Below, one piece after another: positions 33,072 through 45,381 of a stretch of 64,000 bases of DNA (positions are counted from its first letter, which is position 1; each line of letters begins with the position of its first letter). Location: assembly GCA_017979445.1 (NCBI GenBank), contig CM030705.1, forward strand, positions 18,183,040 through 18,247,039, in the 5' to 3' direction. Below the pieces are notes generated by a model. That model saw only the letters and a list, made by a program, of their open reading frames with translations. It was not told the origin of the DNA and made no database searches. The translations under genes were made by a program, and so were the position numbers. This DNA is from Akebia trifoliata. Taxonomy: Eukaryota; Streptophyta; Magnoliopsida; Ranunculales; Lardizabalaceae.

Positions 33072-34510
33072 ATGGATATGATTGGTAATGACAAGTGTGA
33101 GGAAGCCACTATTGGTGAAACTATGGGATCTTCATCGAGAATTCAAGAAGATAGTGGAGAACGTGTTGATTGCAAGTCTTATAAAAATGTTGAAAAGTTG
33201 AATGTACCATATGTGAGGATGATCTTCGATTCAATTGAAGAAGCCAAGAAGTATTATAAAGATTATGGGCATCAAGAAGAATTTTTCATTCGTATTTAAA
33301 TAATTTCTAGGTCTTGACGAGGTTCAAAGGAGATAACTAGAATGACATATATTTGCACACATCAAAGTATATATAAGATGAAAGAAAAAGATGTAGAATA
33401 AATAATTGTGAATGAAAGCGATAATAAGATAATTAGAAGAAGTTCTTCAACTATTAAATGTGGATGTAAGGCTATCACGTGTATTATAAATGATTACAAA
33501 TAGATTGTAAAATGAAAAGTATCCATTTTGGACGATGGCCACAATCATTAGTCACACCATCGAAGAGAATGAAGATGAGATCAAACCGTTATATGCCTAG
33601 AGTAGCTAAGAAACTAGTGAAAATATTCAGAAGAGAAAATATTTAAATCACTAAAGTGCCAATCATTTTTAGTGGATATGTAATTGGTTTTGATAATAGG
33701 GACTATTACAATCACTTGATCAATGTTAGGCATAAGGAATTCAAGGTAGGGGATGTACAGTCAATATTAAATTACTTCATAATAAAACAAACTGAAAATC
33801 TATAATTTTTTTATGCAATACAATACGATGATGAAATGAGGACAACAAACTTCTTTTAAGTGGATACAAGGTTAAGATTATCGTATGACTATTTTGGTGA
33901 TGTAGTGATATTCGACATGACATATCGAGCAAACAAATATGATATGTCATTTGCTCCATTTACTGAAGTAAACCACCACTTTCAATCTATACAATTTGGG
34001 TGCACTCTTCTACAAGATGAGATAAAGACAATATTTTGATGGTTATTTGAGACTTGGCTCAAGGCCATGGAAGGACGTTATCCAATATCGATGATCACAG
34101 ACCAGGATTTGGCAATGAAGAATGCGAATGCCAAAGTTTTTCCCAACACACGTCATTGTTTTTGCATTTGACACATCATGAAGAAGTTTTCTGAGAAGTT
34201 GGCTCATAAATATTTTGAAACTTGTGATTTTAAAAATAAATTAGTGAGGTGTATTTGGTCGACATATACGGGATAAGAGTTTGAAAAAAATTGGAAGAGC
34301 TTGATTGTAAACCATGGATTGGAAGGAAATGAATGGCATGAACAATTATTTCATTTGTGGGAGTCTTGGGTGCCTGCTTATAATCATGGTTTTTTTTTTA
34401 CTAGCATAAATATTACTGACCGTAGTGAGAGCATTAGTGCATTTTTTGATCGGTTCGTTACATGGAAGACAAATTTAAGAGAATTTGTAGTTAAGTATGA
34501 GGAAGCTTAA
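33072..34510 (+). pseudogene. FAR1-related MULE transposase, broken
   Basis: 33072-33299 ends with YVRMIFDSIEEAKKYYKDYG, the start of a FAR1 DNA-binding domain, and its zinc ligands follow across stops (YICTHQ, KCGCKA, DGHNH to about 33555). The catalytic domain shows FDMTYRANKYDM (about 33907), WLFETWLKAMEG, MITDQDLAMKNANAKVF and PNTRHCFCI then TGA where tryptophan is usual (about 34170). 34301-34510 reads WESWVPAYNHGFF...FFDRFVTWKTNLREFVVKYEEA. The SWIM zinc finger expected after this is missing. It would cut and paste the element; multiple stops make it inactive. The Jittery/FAR1 group is the best fit. Confidence 0.85.
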
Positions 34511-34941
34511 AACATATTAGGCTCCTAATAAATAATGAGGGACCATTTAGAACATAAAAGTTTAGTAAATTCCTGCCAAGCTACCATAAAAAATTTAGGG
34601 ATTATTTAGAAAGTAGTCCCTCCGCAAGTGTCTTTTAAGTAATTTTTCCTAAAATAATGTGTCACAATGCAATGTGTTTATAGTATGATTGTCAGTGTTG
34701 AAAGAAGTCCCTGTTGTTCGCTTGTTTTTAACTACCTTGGCAAAAAACTCACCATTTATTGAACATTAATAAAGTATTCAGGATGACAAAAGAGTAACTA
34801 CACTTAATCTTTTAAATAGTACTTCCAACATACAAACTTCTATTGGATAAATTTATACATCATTAAGACAAACATAAACACAGTAAAAAGAAAAATTATG
34901 TAAAGCAACAGACGTTCAAAGTTATGCGATCTCTTTGCAGG
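34511..34941. other. MULE interior between transposase and viroplasmin-like gene
   Basis: No recognisable coding sequence. The transposase similarity ends at about 34515. Confidence 0.5.
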
Positions 34942-35180
34942 CTATTGACTTTCTTCAAGGATTTGTGACTTCTTCCCTAGACTTTCTCTTTCTTCAAGGA
35001 ATTGTGTTGGGTTTCTATAATGAAGTTGATTGTAAACCAATAGATGCCTCTTAACTTCTTCAAATGTGCGAAATGCTTTAAAACAACTACCCCTGTATCC
35101 ATTTGTATACTTATGACATTTTCCCACATTGTGTAAATCTCAGGTCTACTCCTAACAAAAACAACATAAAACTTTGTCAT
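34942..35180 (-). pseudogene. Small viroplasmin/RNase H1 N-terminal-like gene inside the MULE
   Basis: The minus strand from 35180 reads MTKFYVVFVRSRPEIYTMWE, and in the next frame (35127-34942) CHKYTNGYRGSCFKAFRTFE. Joined by a one-base shift near 35113 these match the small fold (PF01693 type) at the N-terminus of RNase H1 that binds RNA/DNA hybrids and is also found in caulimovirus viroplasmins. In plants it occurs as short stand-alone genes. About 80 aa. It lies opposite to the transposase and between the MULE repeats, so it was either captured or is a second element gene. No other virus-like part is present. Confidence 0.65.
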
Positions 35181-36513
35181 CCTAAATACCTGTAAAAATA
35201 GAATATTTAAAATAAATGACTAATGAAATAAGTTGCACTAATAAGACTAAAATAACTCATAATTAGTGGATAAGTTACACAACACCTCTAAAAATAACTA
35301 TTTCATAAACATGCCCATATAACTATTTTAGCTATCCATTCTTAGTATAAAAAATTGTCTTAGCTCATTTTTTTATTCTTACCCTAACAAGATTTGTCAA
35401 TAGGAATCTGGCATTCTAGATTTCATTCCTTAGAAGGGTGAATCATATATGAGTAATTTACTACTATGTTTTCAATTAGATCAACCATAAACTTGTTTGC
35501 ATATAAACATTAATAACCATAGGAGAACAAAACTGAAAATTATACTACATGTGAGTTTACTATAATTCTAGTGTTTGGTTGCATGTGTGAGCTCACCCAA
35601 GAAAACTCCAACTCCAATTCTTTTTTGTCAATTTAAACTATGCTTGGACTGGATGGTGTAGATCCTTCAAAAGGAGGCTTGGTAGCTCACCATTTCCTCC
35701 AAAATCATAACCAAACAACTACAAATTTCACATTTCCTTAAAAAAAGTTGACAATAAAATAAGAAAATAGAGTTTGGCCCAAAATAGTACCATCTTGTAA
35801 GAATCGATTACATGCATTTGCTACTCTTGAAGGAATGCTACAAAACTAATATCTTGGTTATCAAAACAAATCACAAATATTGTGAAGATGCTTATTACGT
35901 GCCATATTAGTAAAAACTCCCTAATAGACAAATCCTAAAACTCATACAAACAATCAATTAAGGTTTGACTCATATAAAATCCTAAATCTAGAAGAAACAG
36001 AGAGAGAGAGAGAAATTATATTGGCACACAGCTTTTACTTTTATCAACCATTGATTTTTTTATAAAATTTTTAATTGGGATGTAAAGAGGTAAAAGTTGG
36101 GGTGCCAATAACAGCTCTCAAATCCTTAGTTCAAATGGCTCAACTCCATTAACAGCTTGACTCTTTGATTTTTTTTTTGAAAGCTAAGCTTTGGCTTGTT
36201 TTAAGGCATTATTATCATTTTCTTCTGGTTTGATAAAGAATATGAGATTAACTTAAAAATAGCAAAAATACATGGAGATAGCAAGAATTACACTAAGAAA
36301 AACACCTTTAAAATGAAATTTCTAAATTTCATTATATTGGATTTGAGCTTCCATGAGTTTTAAAAATCCCTCAAAATTCATTAAAATTTGCTTAAAATTC
36401 TTGTTCTCAAAGATATTTGATTGGATTTCATGATTTGGTGTTGATTTTGTTTCCAATAAGAGAATATTAACTACATTATCCCTAATAAAAATATGGTTTA
36501 AATCTTAACAATC
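35181..36513. other. MULE interior, right part
   Basis: AT-rich, no reading frame of note; a short GA run at about 36000-36014. Could be the promoter side of the viroplasmin-like gene, which is transcribed leftward. Confidence 0.5.
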
Positions 36514-37271
36514 AAATGGCTAAAAAATTCCTAATAAATGGAGAGTGAAATAGTGGAAGAAATTACCTTTAACTCACTCGATAAGAGAAGGAGAGTTCAA
36601 AAGAGAGTTGTAAACCTCCGTGTGTTCGTTAATTCAATCGTTATAGCGATTTCAGTTGAAAGAAATCTAAGAGGGAGAGTTACGATAAGGAAAGAGAGAT
36701 TGAGAAGACAGGGTTCCTTCTCAAGAGAAAACTAAAAGAAGGGGACATGATTTCTTGGTAGATAAAGGTAGAGAAAGAAATGAGAGGGTTTCTTAATATA
36801 AAGAGGTCAAGAAAGAGAGAGAGAAGAGGGTTTTGATTGACTGAATTTTGTAGGGTAAACGTAAGGTTTCGAATAGTTTTTCATCAATTCTAAATGATTT
36901 TTACCTCAACAGTGGCTGTTACGGGTGGATCTCTTAGTGGTTGGTTTCTCTTGAAGCCGTAACTAGTGAATGAAGATAGAAAATGAAACAAGCTAGGGTT
37001 GCTTTTAGAGTTAGAAGAGAAGAAAGGAGAGTATAAATTTGTTAATCATATTTTTTTTTGCAGATTGTTTGTTTTGTTTTGTATGTAGGTAAAAAACGCA
37101 AATTTGGCACGAGGGATGTATTTGTAATTAAAAAAAAAAATAAGTGAAAGAACAAGCACGTGATTTAATACGATTTTCTTTCAATTTGTGTCGTCGATTT
37201 GCTAAATATCCAATAGCTGAGTTTCGTAAGGTGAAACGATTGTTTTTTTTGACTGGTGCTGAATGCTTCCC
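36514..37271 (-). repeat. MULE right terminal inverted repeat
   Basis: Inverse of the left repeat. The frame at 36538-36735 lies entirely in it and mirrors the frame at 32280-32489 of the left copy; neither is a gene. Confidence 0.85.
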
Positions 37272-37604
37272 TATATATATATATATATATTTTTTTTTTT
37301 TGATCCGTATTTGAGATACATGTGGTTTTAATTATATCCATCCGTGTTTGAAATATGGGCTAAATTAACTTGTTTTCAAGCATTTTTTAATATAGATATT
37401 TTCGAGTTTTGTTTCCTCGTGTTTTAAAAATGGACAAGGAATTTTTTAAACGCTTAAAAAAATGTGTGGTTTCTCAATTTGTCACTTTTGTTTGGTCTTT
37501 TTCTCCTCTAGTTCTTTCCGATTTCTCTTCCAATGATTTTGGTCACTTTTAGTGTTTGTGGCGTTCAAGGGCTTTAGTTAGAGACTTTAGAATAGCTAGG
37601 GCAT
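37272..37604. other. TA repeat and flank between MULE and Tat-R LTR
   Basis: A TA/T run, then about 300 bases with no recognisable feature. Any target duplication of the large Tat element would begin at 37600-37604 (GCATT region), but its other end is outside the window. Confidence 0.5.
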
Positions 37605-39631
37605 TGTAGATACATGATTCTCGATTACAAATACCACTTCTACTAAAAATTGGAGTCACTACCATTCAAATTGTAAAAGGGTGTGAATGATCACCTGATG
37701 TACATTTTTAGGAAAATTGTCATATTTAACATTTAGTGACTTTTATTTGGATAAGGTATCAATCAACCTTGAGATCGGGATAAACGGCTCGATTAGAGAA
37801 AATGAAAGGTGTTAGGCACTTTTTTCCCCACCAAGTGGTGGTAACCTCAACTCAACTCGATCATTTTAAATTGAAAATATAAAATAAAATAAAGTGCTAC
37901 GTGTTGATAACTTGTACCTTAAGTAGGGATTTACTATCGATTTTAGCTTCTATGGATCATCTCATCGATGAAGATGATCCAAATGGGCATTAGCCTTAGA
38001 AATAACACATTTTGAAAAGTGTTGGCTTCGATTACGGGTCCATTCTCTTGAGTCAAGAAGAACCCAAACACCGATCGCCATAAAACGATTTGATGGATTA
38101 AAACGATTTTATTTTGAAAATGGTTACAACCCCTATACTTTCAATCGAACCGAGGTCCGATTTATCGGAGATAAGGAAATGATAGTACTACATCTTAGAA
38201 GCTTTCTAATAATAAAAATTAAAGAGAGGAAGAGGATAGAAGAAGAGGGATATGGTAAAGGTAGAGAGAGAGAAAATGAGAGAGGGGGGGTATGAATTCC
38301 TTTGACTGTACCTTGAGGCCTTAACTTCTTTCTTTCTTTTCTTCTTCTTCTTCTTAAGTCCTTCTTGAGTCCTTAATGAATTATGAAAATATTTCTTTTA
38401 GAAGGTAATGTGAGAATATGAAATAGTTTAAAAGAGAGTTGAGAGTAACGAGATGAGTTGAGAGTAGATTCTTTTTTTTATAGTTAGACTTGAGTACCTA
38501 TTTTGGAAGATGGGGGGTATTTATAAGGATTGAGGGTTAGTTTTGAGGGTAAGATGGGATGAAAAGTTAGAAGAGTAGAGAATGGTATGGGGTTTAAGGG
38601 TAAGGGGTGTGAAATTTTAGGTAGAGAGGAGGGTATTTGTGGAAGGGAGGCAAATGGATAATTTATTTTATCCAAATGATTTGGATCCTACCCAAGTCAT
38701 TTGGATTGAGTGTTTGAGAGGTGAAATGATAGGGTGTTTAGTTGAAAGAATAGGATTAAGTATTATGTTAGATGAAAAGGTGTGGTGTTTGATTAGAAGA
38801 ATGGGTTGTGTAAGGAGTTAGGTGTTTAGGTTTTTGAGAGGGTTAAAGGGATGATGACATGTGTCAAAGAAAGTATGGAGATGGAGTGTTTAGGTGGGTT
38901 GATTAGTTAGAAGGGGTGTGGGGATGGTTTGAAAGAATGGGTTGAGGGTGAATGATGAAAGGAGGTGTGGGTTGGTGATTGTGTTAGAGAAAAAGTGATG
39001 GATTAGGTTTATAAAATGGAGGGTGAAGGGTATGGATTGTGATGTGAGTTGGTAGTTGTGTTAAAAAAAGGTGATGGGTTAGGTTGGGTAAAATAATATT
39101 TTAGGAGGTAAGTTGTGGAGTGGACATGTGTCCATTTGATGATCAAAAGTTAATTGGTTAATATGGATAATGGATTATAGGTAATGGTTTGTGGATTATG
39201 AATGTGGGTTTGAATTGATTTGGACTTTGGTGTGTTGGGCTTGGGTTTGAGGTTATTTGGGATTGGATAGGGTATATTTTAGAATGAATTTTTTAGGGTG
39301 GGTATGTTTTGGGATTTGGATAATATGGAATTAAGTTTAGGCTAAGTTGGATGAGGTGATGAGTGATTTTTAAGAATTTAGGGTTGGTGGGCTTTAAGCG
39401 GGCTTGGGGTAGTTTTGATCTCGAGGGTGGAGCGGTGAAAGGTTAGGAATGTGGGGGTACACCAAGTCTTTATTGTGGGTCTCTTAGATGTTTAGGAGTC
39501 TTAGGAGCCCTCAAATCAATAAAAATGCCATGTTTAGGCGATTTGGACTTTTTAAACTCGTTGGTAAATTTTATTGAAAATATGATATGGGCCTTTTTTA
39601 GTGGGAGCCCGTTCAAATTGGGGTATCTACA
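37605..39631 (-). repeat. Tat-R 3' LTR (LTR G, 2027 bp)
   Basis: On the minus strand opens TGTAGATACCCCAATTTGAA and closes CATGTATCTACA. It is preceded by a purine tract and by internal sequence continuous with the pol-bearing element. Same family as LTRs D, E and F. Its plus strand is nearly free of C over 38860-39480. Confidence 0.8.
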
Positions 39632-39645
39632 GCTGTCTTCTTTGC
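39632..39645 (-). other. Tat-R polypurine tract
   Basis: Minus strand GCAAAGAAGACAGC directly before the 3' LTR, in the place of AAAAAGGGGCAGC before LTR E. Confidence 0.6.
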
Positions 39646-40080
39646 AGGATTAAAAACTCCAAATAATAGACTGAACCCCTGTTTGTACGGGTCCGAAAGT
39701 TTTGTGAAAAATACAATTTCAAATTATCAATTGCATTGATGACTTTTTTAGAAAATAGCTATTCAAGCATTGGGTCTGACAAAGTTTTGTCTTATTAATT
39801 CCTTGATCTTGATGTCACGAAACTCGTTTAAGATCTCAGATTTGATGAAAATTTGATGAGTTTTAAAATTCAGATATTTTTTGTCGTGTTTTAACAAATC
39901 GGAGTTGAATGCAACTTGAAAGGGTTTTTGAAATTCTTTTGATTGATTTCTTGATTTTTTGATTTTTTACATTTTCTTGATTTTATTATTTTTTTGTATT
40001 ACCTTGATTTTTGATCTTTTGATTTTTGTACTTTCTATAATTTTTTATTTTGATTTTGATTTTGATTTTTTGGTGAGAAA

Positions 40081-40929
40081 GCTCAAGAAGGTTTTAACAA
40101 GCTAGGGTTTACCCTCTCTTTGCCAAAGGTCCCATTGCAATGGAGCTTTATCGAGGTTATGTTGGGGTGTTGGATTCCCGAATTCAATATTTTATGATTT
40201 GGTGAACACGAGATGACTTTTACCATCGAGGAGCTCAAAGTGTCATTGGGTTTTAAGATGTCGGATATGATGGTTGTTCCGCTTTTGCATGATAGTTATC
40301 GAAGTAAGGTTTCCAATTTCTTGGGGATAAATCGTAAGTTTTTGAAGATTCTAGATGGTGGATCAGTTTTAAAGACCATGTTTTGATCTTTCTTGATTGA
40401 GCGTCTTACGGATCTTTCAAGGCTGTTAGTTCACTTTGATGGTGGTGAGTTAATTTTTATTTTCGGGTAGTGGAGATATGATGGATCTTTATCTCATTCA
40501 CGTGATATAATAAGTCCGTGAGGGACGTCGATTAGCTTCTATGCTTTTGAGTGAGATATTTCAATCTCTCAAGCTTGTTTGTCCGATCATAGTCAAATTT
40601 TTCGCGGATGTGCTCCACTCCTGCAGGTAAGTTCCAAACTTAGCATAGATTTACAATTTAAACTTTTTAGTTTTCGAAAGTTTAGAATGCTCTTGTTTTT
40701 GTAATTTTTGTTTATGGATGACGTGGCTTCAATCGAAGCCATTAACCCCCCATTCTGTGTTAATGTTAATCTTGTGCTCATGACGTCAAAACAAATTGCT
40801 CCCTTGGTTTCGAGTGGTAAAGAGGAATGGTATGCTTTCATTTGCAACCTTGATGATGAGGAGGTGAGATGGGTTGGTGCATTCCAACCTCAGGGGTCTC
40901 CCATGATTACATTTGATGAGACTCGTTTC
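40081..40929 (+). pseudogene. Antisense extra ORF of Tat-R, DUF7745-like, part 1
   Basis: On the plus strand, opposite to pol, the frame reads FGEHEMTFTIEELKVSLGF and MVVPLLHDSYRSKVSNFLGI (about 40198-40335), RGCAPLLQ (about 40604-40624) and EEWYAFICNLDDEEVRWVGA (about 40820-40885). This order of blocks recalls the plant DUF7745 proteins, of unknown function and often close to transposons; the match is from memory. A canonical splice donor follows RGCAPLLQ (CTGCAG|GTAAGT). The gene is interrupted at 40929 by solo LTR A and resumes at 42646. Antisense ORFs between pol and 3' LTR are known in Tat elements such as Grande and Retand. Confidence 0.6.
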
Positions 40930-42645
40930 TGAAAGCGCCATCGATCCGCGGGGTGCACAGATCCGCTTTTGACCCTTGAGATTTGGGAGTCGCCACCTAG
41001 TTATTACGTTCTAGGAATCGAACATTGACTCTAAAAGGAAAAATAAACTAATCTATGAAAAATAAGAAACTAAGTCTGGGGATCACGTTACAGAGTTGGA
41101 AGGTGTTAGGCACCAACCCTGCCCGGCAAACGCCGATCTCTGCTAATTCCCAAATAGAACTACATTGCTAAAAAGACCTAATCAATAAAAAAAATAAGAA
41201 TACTTATCTTTTCCGAAAGCAATGATTTTTTTTCCCTCTAATCTGATAGAACAACTTCTTGTACAGTATTCCTCGTTTCGTTCTGTCACTGGATTTGACT
41301 TTTGGTCTCCAAGTTGAGGTATCTCTTTCTTAGATCTGAATTCCTTAGATTTTTTTATGGGTTTCTAGGTGTTTTTGAAGGGCTTCTAGGTATTTTTTTT
41401 GAGTTAAAATTGAGGTATGGGTGTTAGGTAAGGAGTTGAGACTTCAAAATTAGGGTTTATGAGAGGCTTGGGGGAGTTTTTGACCTACTTCTCTTAGGGT
41501 TTATGATTTGATACGAAAATAGGGTGTGAGGACCTCTATTTATAGATTTTTTAGGGGTTGATTTAGATTGAATTAGTGTTTGATTGTAATTCTTTTAGTT
41601 AGAGTTGTGTTTCAGTTAGACTTGTTTTAGGTAGAGTTGTGTTTTAATTAGAATTATTTTAGGTGAAGTTGTGTTTTAGTTAGAACTCTTTTAGGTAGAG
41701 TTATTATTTAATTAGAACTCTATTAGAATTTTGACTTTTGGTCTTATTTGATTTGCCTTTAGTCTTAATTGATTGACTTTAAGATTTTGACTTTAGTCTT
41801 GTTTAATTGACTTTAATTTTACTTTAGTCTTACTTGATTGACTTTAGTCTTACTTGATTGACTTTAATTTTTTGCAGAACCCCCATCTATTATATCTTTA
41901 ATTCTTTGGACCTCCAAATGGAGGGTTCCTTAAAGAAATATTTTGCGAACCCTCAACAATTTTTCTTGAGAGCCCGATTGATTGATTTTTTTAGTTCAAA
42001 ATTTTAAATTAATTTCATTAATGTCTCACTTTAATTATTTAATATTTTATTTATTAATTTCAAAATTTTTAATTATGAAAATTGTGAAATTACCGTTTTA
42101 CCCCTGGAGAGGACTTTTCACGTTTTAAGTCAATTTTTAATATTCTAAGATGTTTTAGAATCAGTTTTTCATAAGGAATTCAATGGAAATATTGGTTTGT
42201 GTCATTTATGAAGTTTTTTGTGTGAAATGATCGTGAACTTTATGAGGGGCATTTTCATAATTTTGTCAAATTCTGTTAAAATTGACGACATGATTTATTT
42301 GATTTCGATTTGTTGTTTTATGTGTTTGAATGGGTTTTCCTAAGCGTAATGTAGGCTCTAAGGTTGTTTTGATGTTAAAGGTATTTTGGTAATTCGATCA
42401 TTTTTTAGTGATTTTTATCGTGAAGCTTCTTTTTGTCTAAAAAATGATAATTTCTAAGGTTTTGGAGTCGTGTTTTCCTAGCATAGCGTGGTTTCTACAG
42501 TTTTATCAGTTCGAGATACCTCATCCGGATTTCTGAAACATTTTTGGTAACAAAATAAAGCATTAGAATAAACATCCATCATTGGGAACCATTGCGATCG
42601 GGTTGAGTTGATTAATCAGGCGAGTGCAAAAATGAGGTATCTACA
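40930..42645 (-). repeat. Solo LTR A in the antisense ORF
   Basis: 1716 bp, reading on the minus strand TGTAGATACCTCATTTTTGC to GCGCTTTCA. No internal element sequence is attached. Flanking 5-mers GTTTC and ATTTT each fit an original GTTTT with one change, and removing the LTR restores an open frame (RFLVLIDLHGATC), which supports a real insertion into the ORF. Confidence 0.85.
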
Positions 42646-42978
42646 ATTTTCTTGTCTTGATTGATCTTCATGGGGCGACTTGCTAAGTATCACTTTGATT
42701 ATCGAGATCGAGTGGAAGAGTCTCAAACTTATCATTGTCGAATTTAGACTATTTGACTAAAATCTGATAAGAAGATACAGAAAGAAATTGCTAGATTGAC
42801 ATTCGAACTTACACGATCGGGGCCTAGTGATAGCGATGAGGTGGCTAGGCTTCGAGCCGAAGTTCCTGAGTTGAGGGACAGATTTACCCAAAGTCCATAT
42901 TTTGATGACTTTGCAGCATATTTCATTAGTCATGACGTTTTGGATGCTGAAATAGTGATAACTAGTCAGGCTGCCTAG
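42646..42978 (+). pseudogene. Antisense extra ORF of Tat-R, part 2 (coiled-coil end)
   Basis: After the solo LTR the plus strand reads FLVLIDLHGATC, then in a shifted frame AKYHFDYRDRVEESQ and a heptad-like segment KKIQKEIARLTFELTR (about 42763-42810), SDSDEVARLRAEVPELRDR, ending with a TAG at 42976-42978. A coiled-coil tail after the conserved domain fits the DUF7745 group. At least two stops and one shift. Confidence 0.55.
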
Positions 42979-44425
42979 ATCCGTACTTTGGATGAACTCC
43001 TTGATTCTTTTTTTATTTCTTACCATGATATTTGATGGGCTGCGTATTTCCACTTTTATATTTTCTTGACATAATCTAAACATATGTAAAATATTGAAAG
43101 ATTTAATGCCAAAAAAATATGTTTTGTACTTACTTGGCTTCAGGTAGATGTATTATTTTTGAAAATACGAAGTTTTGTTGATTAAGTCATAGATTTGTCG
43201 TCATTGGCCAAAATAGTAGTTTTTTGAAATGTCTTTATCAAATGAGTACGATAAATTTAGAGTTTGTAAAATTTTTAGTTGTTATGATTTTGTTATTTTT
43301 TGCCAATCTTAAAGGATACAAGGGTCAATCACTCTTTTGGTTCCTTTAGAGTCATCCCCAATGCCCTGATACTAGAAGACTATTTTCTGTTCGAGCCTCA
43401 GAATTTTGGAAAGTTTTTATTGTTCACAATTTATACTCTTGCGGGCTAGGAGATTTTTTTTTTAAATTTATTATTATTAATTTTTGGCCCTTATTGCCCC
43501 TAGTGCCAGTTATGGTTTTACCAAACTCGGTTTTCACATTTTTGCTGATCGATGCCCTTTCAGATTTTCATCATACCGGTGGTTTTGATCTTGCCATAGT
43601 CAGATTCTTTTACTCATAGTACCCTTCCAAATTTTCATTATTCCCTTTAAGACTATGTTTGTATTTTTTTGAATTTTTACATTACAATTCTTGCTTGGAA
43701 TCTCTGTGTCTTTGTGGCTTGGTGACTCAGGTTAAGCTGAAATATAGGTAACTCTACTCTTGTAGTGACGCTTTTTCTTGAGTACTCGTGGCTCGGTAAC
43801 TTAAGTTTGTTTACGAGATTAACTACTTTATGCTTCAAGAGGCTCTTTTTTTTTTAATATCAGATCTGGATTTCCCTCTCGAGTCTTCCAACGACTAATA
43901 AGATTTGAGGTCCAGATTAAGTCTCAATATCATTGGTGCTGCCATCGTAATTGTGTTGTCCTAGAATATTTCCTCATCATAAATGACTCTTAGTGGAACG
44001 AAACGTTGGTTTAGAGTAATGGTGTTAGAAGGATACAAAAAGGAAGGTTAAGGTCTAGGTCTATCTAGAGTGGGTTAGGCATGGAGTTTGTCTATTTTTG
44101 TTTTGAAAATATGATCTATGTCTCTTCCCAACGTCTCTTAAACTTGTTTAGGCTGGAGATTTGGGTCGAGCTTAAGATCAAATGTCTGAGTTTTTGACTT
44201 TTTTTATTTTTTTGTATTTTTAGCCATTCACAGTTTATCCTCATACGGAACAGGAGTACTTTGATGCTTTTTTCTTGAGTTTCTGATTTTTTTTCCTTTT
44301 TTTTTTTCTTTTTATTTCGTTATGTAATTGTTGATTTTCCCTAGTCTTAGGTTAAGAAATGAACGTAACGACTCAAAAGGGTTGACTAGGGTTGATAGTT
44401 AGTTTATGATAGCAAAGATGACATT
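42979..44425 (-). other. Tat-R region between antisense ORF and pol end
   Basis: 1.4 kb with T-rich plus strand and no convincing coding sequence. It probably represents the upstream/terminal untranslated part between the two convergent genes. Confidence 0.5.
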
Positions 44426-44472
44426 TTAACATCTCAGGATCAATTTTAAGGTGTAGTATTTTTTAACAATAT
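44426..44472 (-). pseudogene. Last codons of Tat-R pol
   Basis: Continuing the frame from 47114 across solo LTR B gives VKKYYTLKLILRC and a TAA at 44426-44428. A KKYY-type ending is what I recall for Tat pol proteins. Confidence 0.7.
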
Positions 44473-45381
44473 TGTAGACACCCCATTTTTGCACTCACCT
44501 GATTAATCAACGTGTCAATCCGATTGCAACGGTTCCCAATGATGGATGATTATTCCATTGCTATATTTTTTTACCAGATGTGTTTCAGAAATTCGGATGA
44601 GGTTTGTCAAACTAACAAAATTGTAGAAACCATGCTATGCTAGGAAAATATAACCTCAAAAGCCTAGAAATCATCAATTTTCAGACAAAAAGAAGCTTCA
44701 CAATAAAATCACTAAAAAATGATCAAATTACTAAAATACCCCTGACCTCAAAACATCCATAGAGTCTACATTATGCTTAAGAAAACCCTGTCAAACACAT
44801 AAAACAACAAATTGAAACCAAATAACCATTTTGCCAATTTTCACAAAATTTGACAAAATTATGAAAATGTCCCTCATAAAGTTCAAGACCATTTCGCACA
44901 AAAATTTTCATAAATGACACAAACTAATATTCTCATCGAATTCCTTATGAAAAATCGATTCCAAAACATCCCGGAACATCGAAAAATGACTTAAAACGCA
45001 AAAAATCCTCTCCGAGGGTAAAACGGTAATTTCATAATTTTAATAATTAAAATTTTTAAAATTAATAATAAAAATATTAATTAATGTAAATTAAAATCCT
45101 AATTAAAATTAAAGTCAATCAAGTAAGACTCAAGTCAAAATCCTAAAGTCAAGTCAATCAAGTAAGACTCAAGTTAAAATCCTAAAGTCAAGTCAATTAG
45201 GTGAGACTAAAAGTCAAACTCTAACCCTAATATAATTCTAATTAAACTCTAAAACTATTTAAAATAATTATAGTTAAATTCTAACTCTATTTAAAATAAT
45301 TTTAATCAAACAATTATTATATTTTAAAGTAATTCTAATTAAACACTAACTCTATTTAAAGCAATTATAATCAAACACTAA

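Larger units (their letters stand above)
31701..37271 (+). mobile_element. Mutator-like element (MULE) with ~0.8 kb terminal inverted repeats
   Basis: The ends GGGAAGCATTTGGCACTAGT (left) and GGGAAGCATTCAGCACCAGT (right, inverted) start long inverted repeats at 31701-32506 and 36514-37271. Flanking 9-mers TATATAGAT and TATATATAT agree at all but one base, fitting the 9-bp duplication of Mutator elements. The interior carries a FAR1-type transposase remnant and a small gene on the other strand. Confidence 0.85.

Noticed and set aside
34942..35180. Integrated caulimovirus
   Set aside because: Only the small viroplasmin-type N-terminal fold is seen; no coat, movement or polymerase part, and it sits inside a Mutator-like element.
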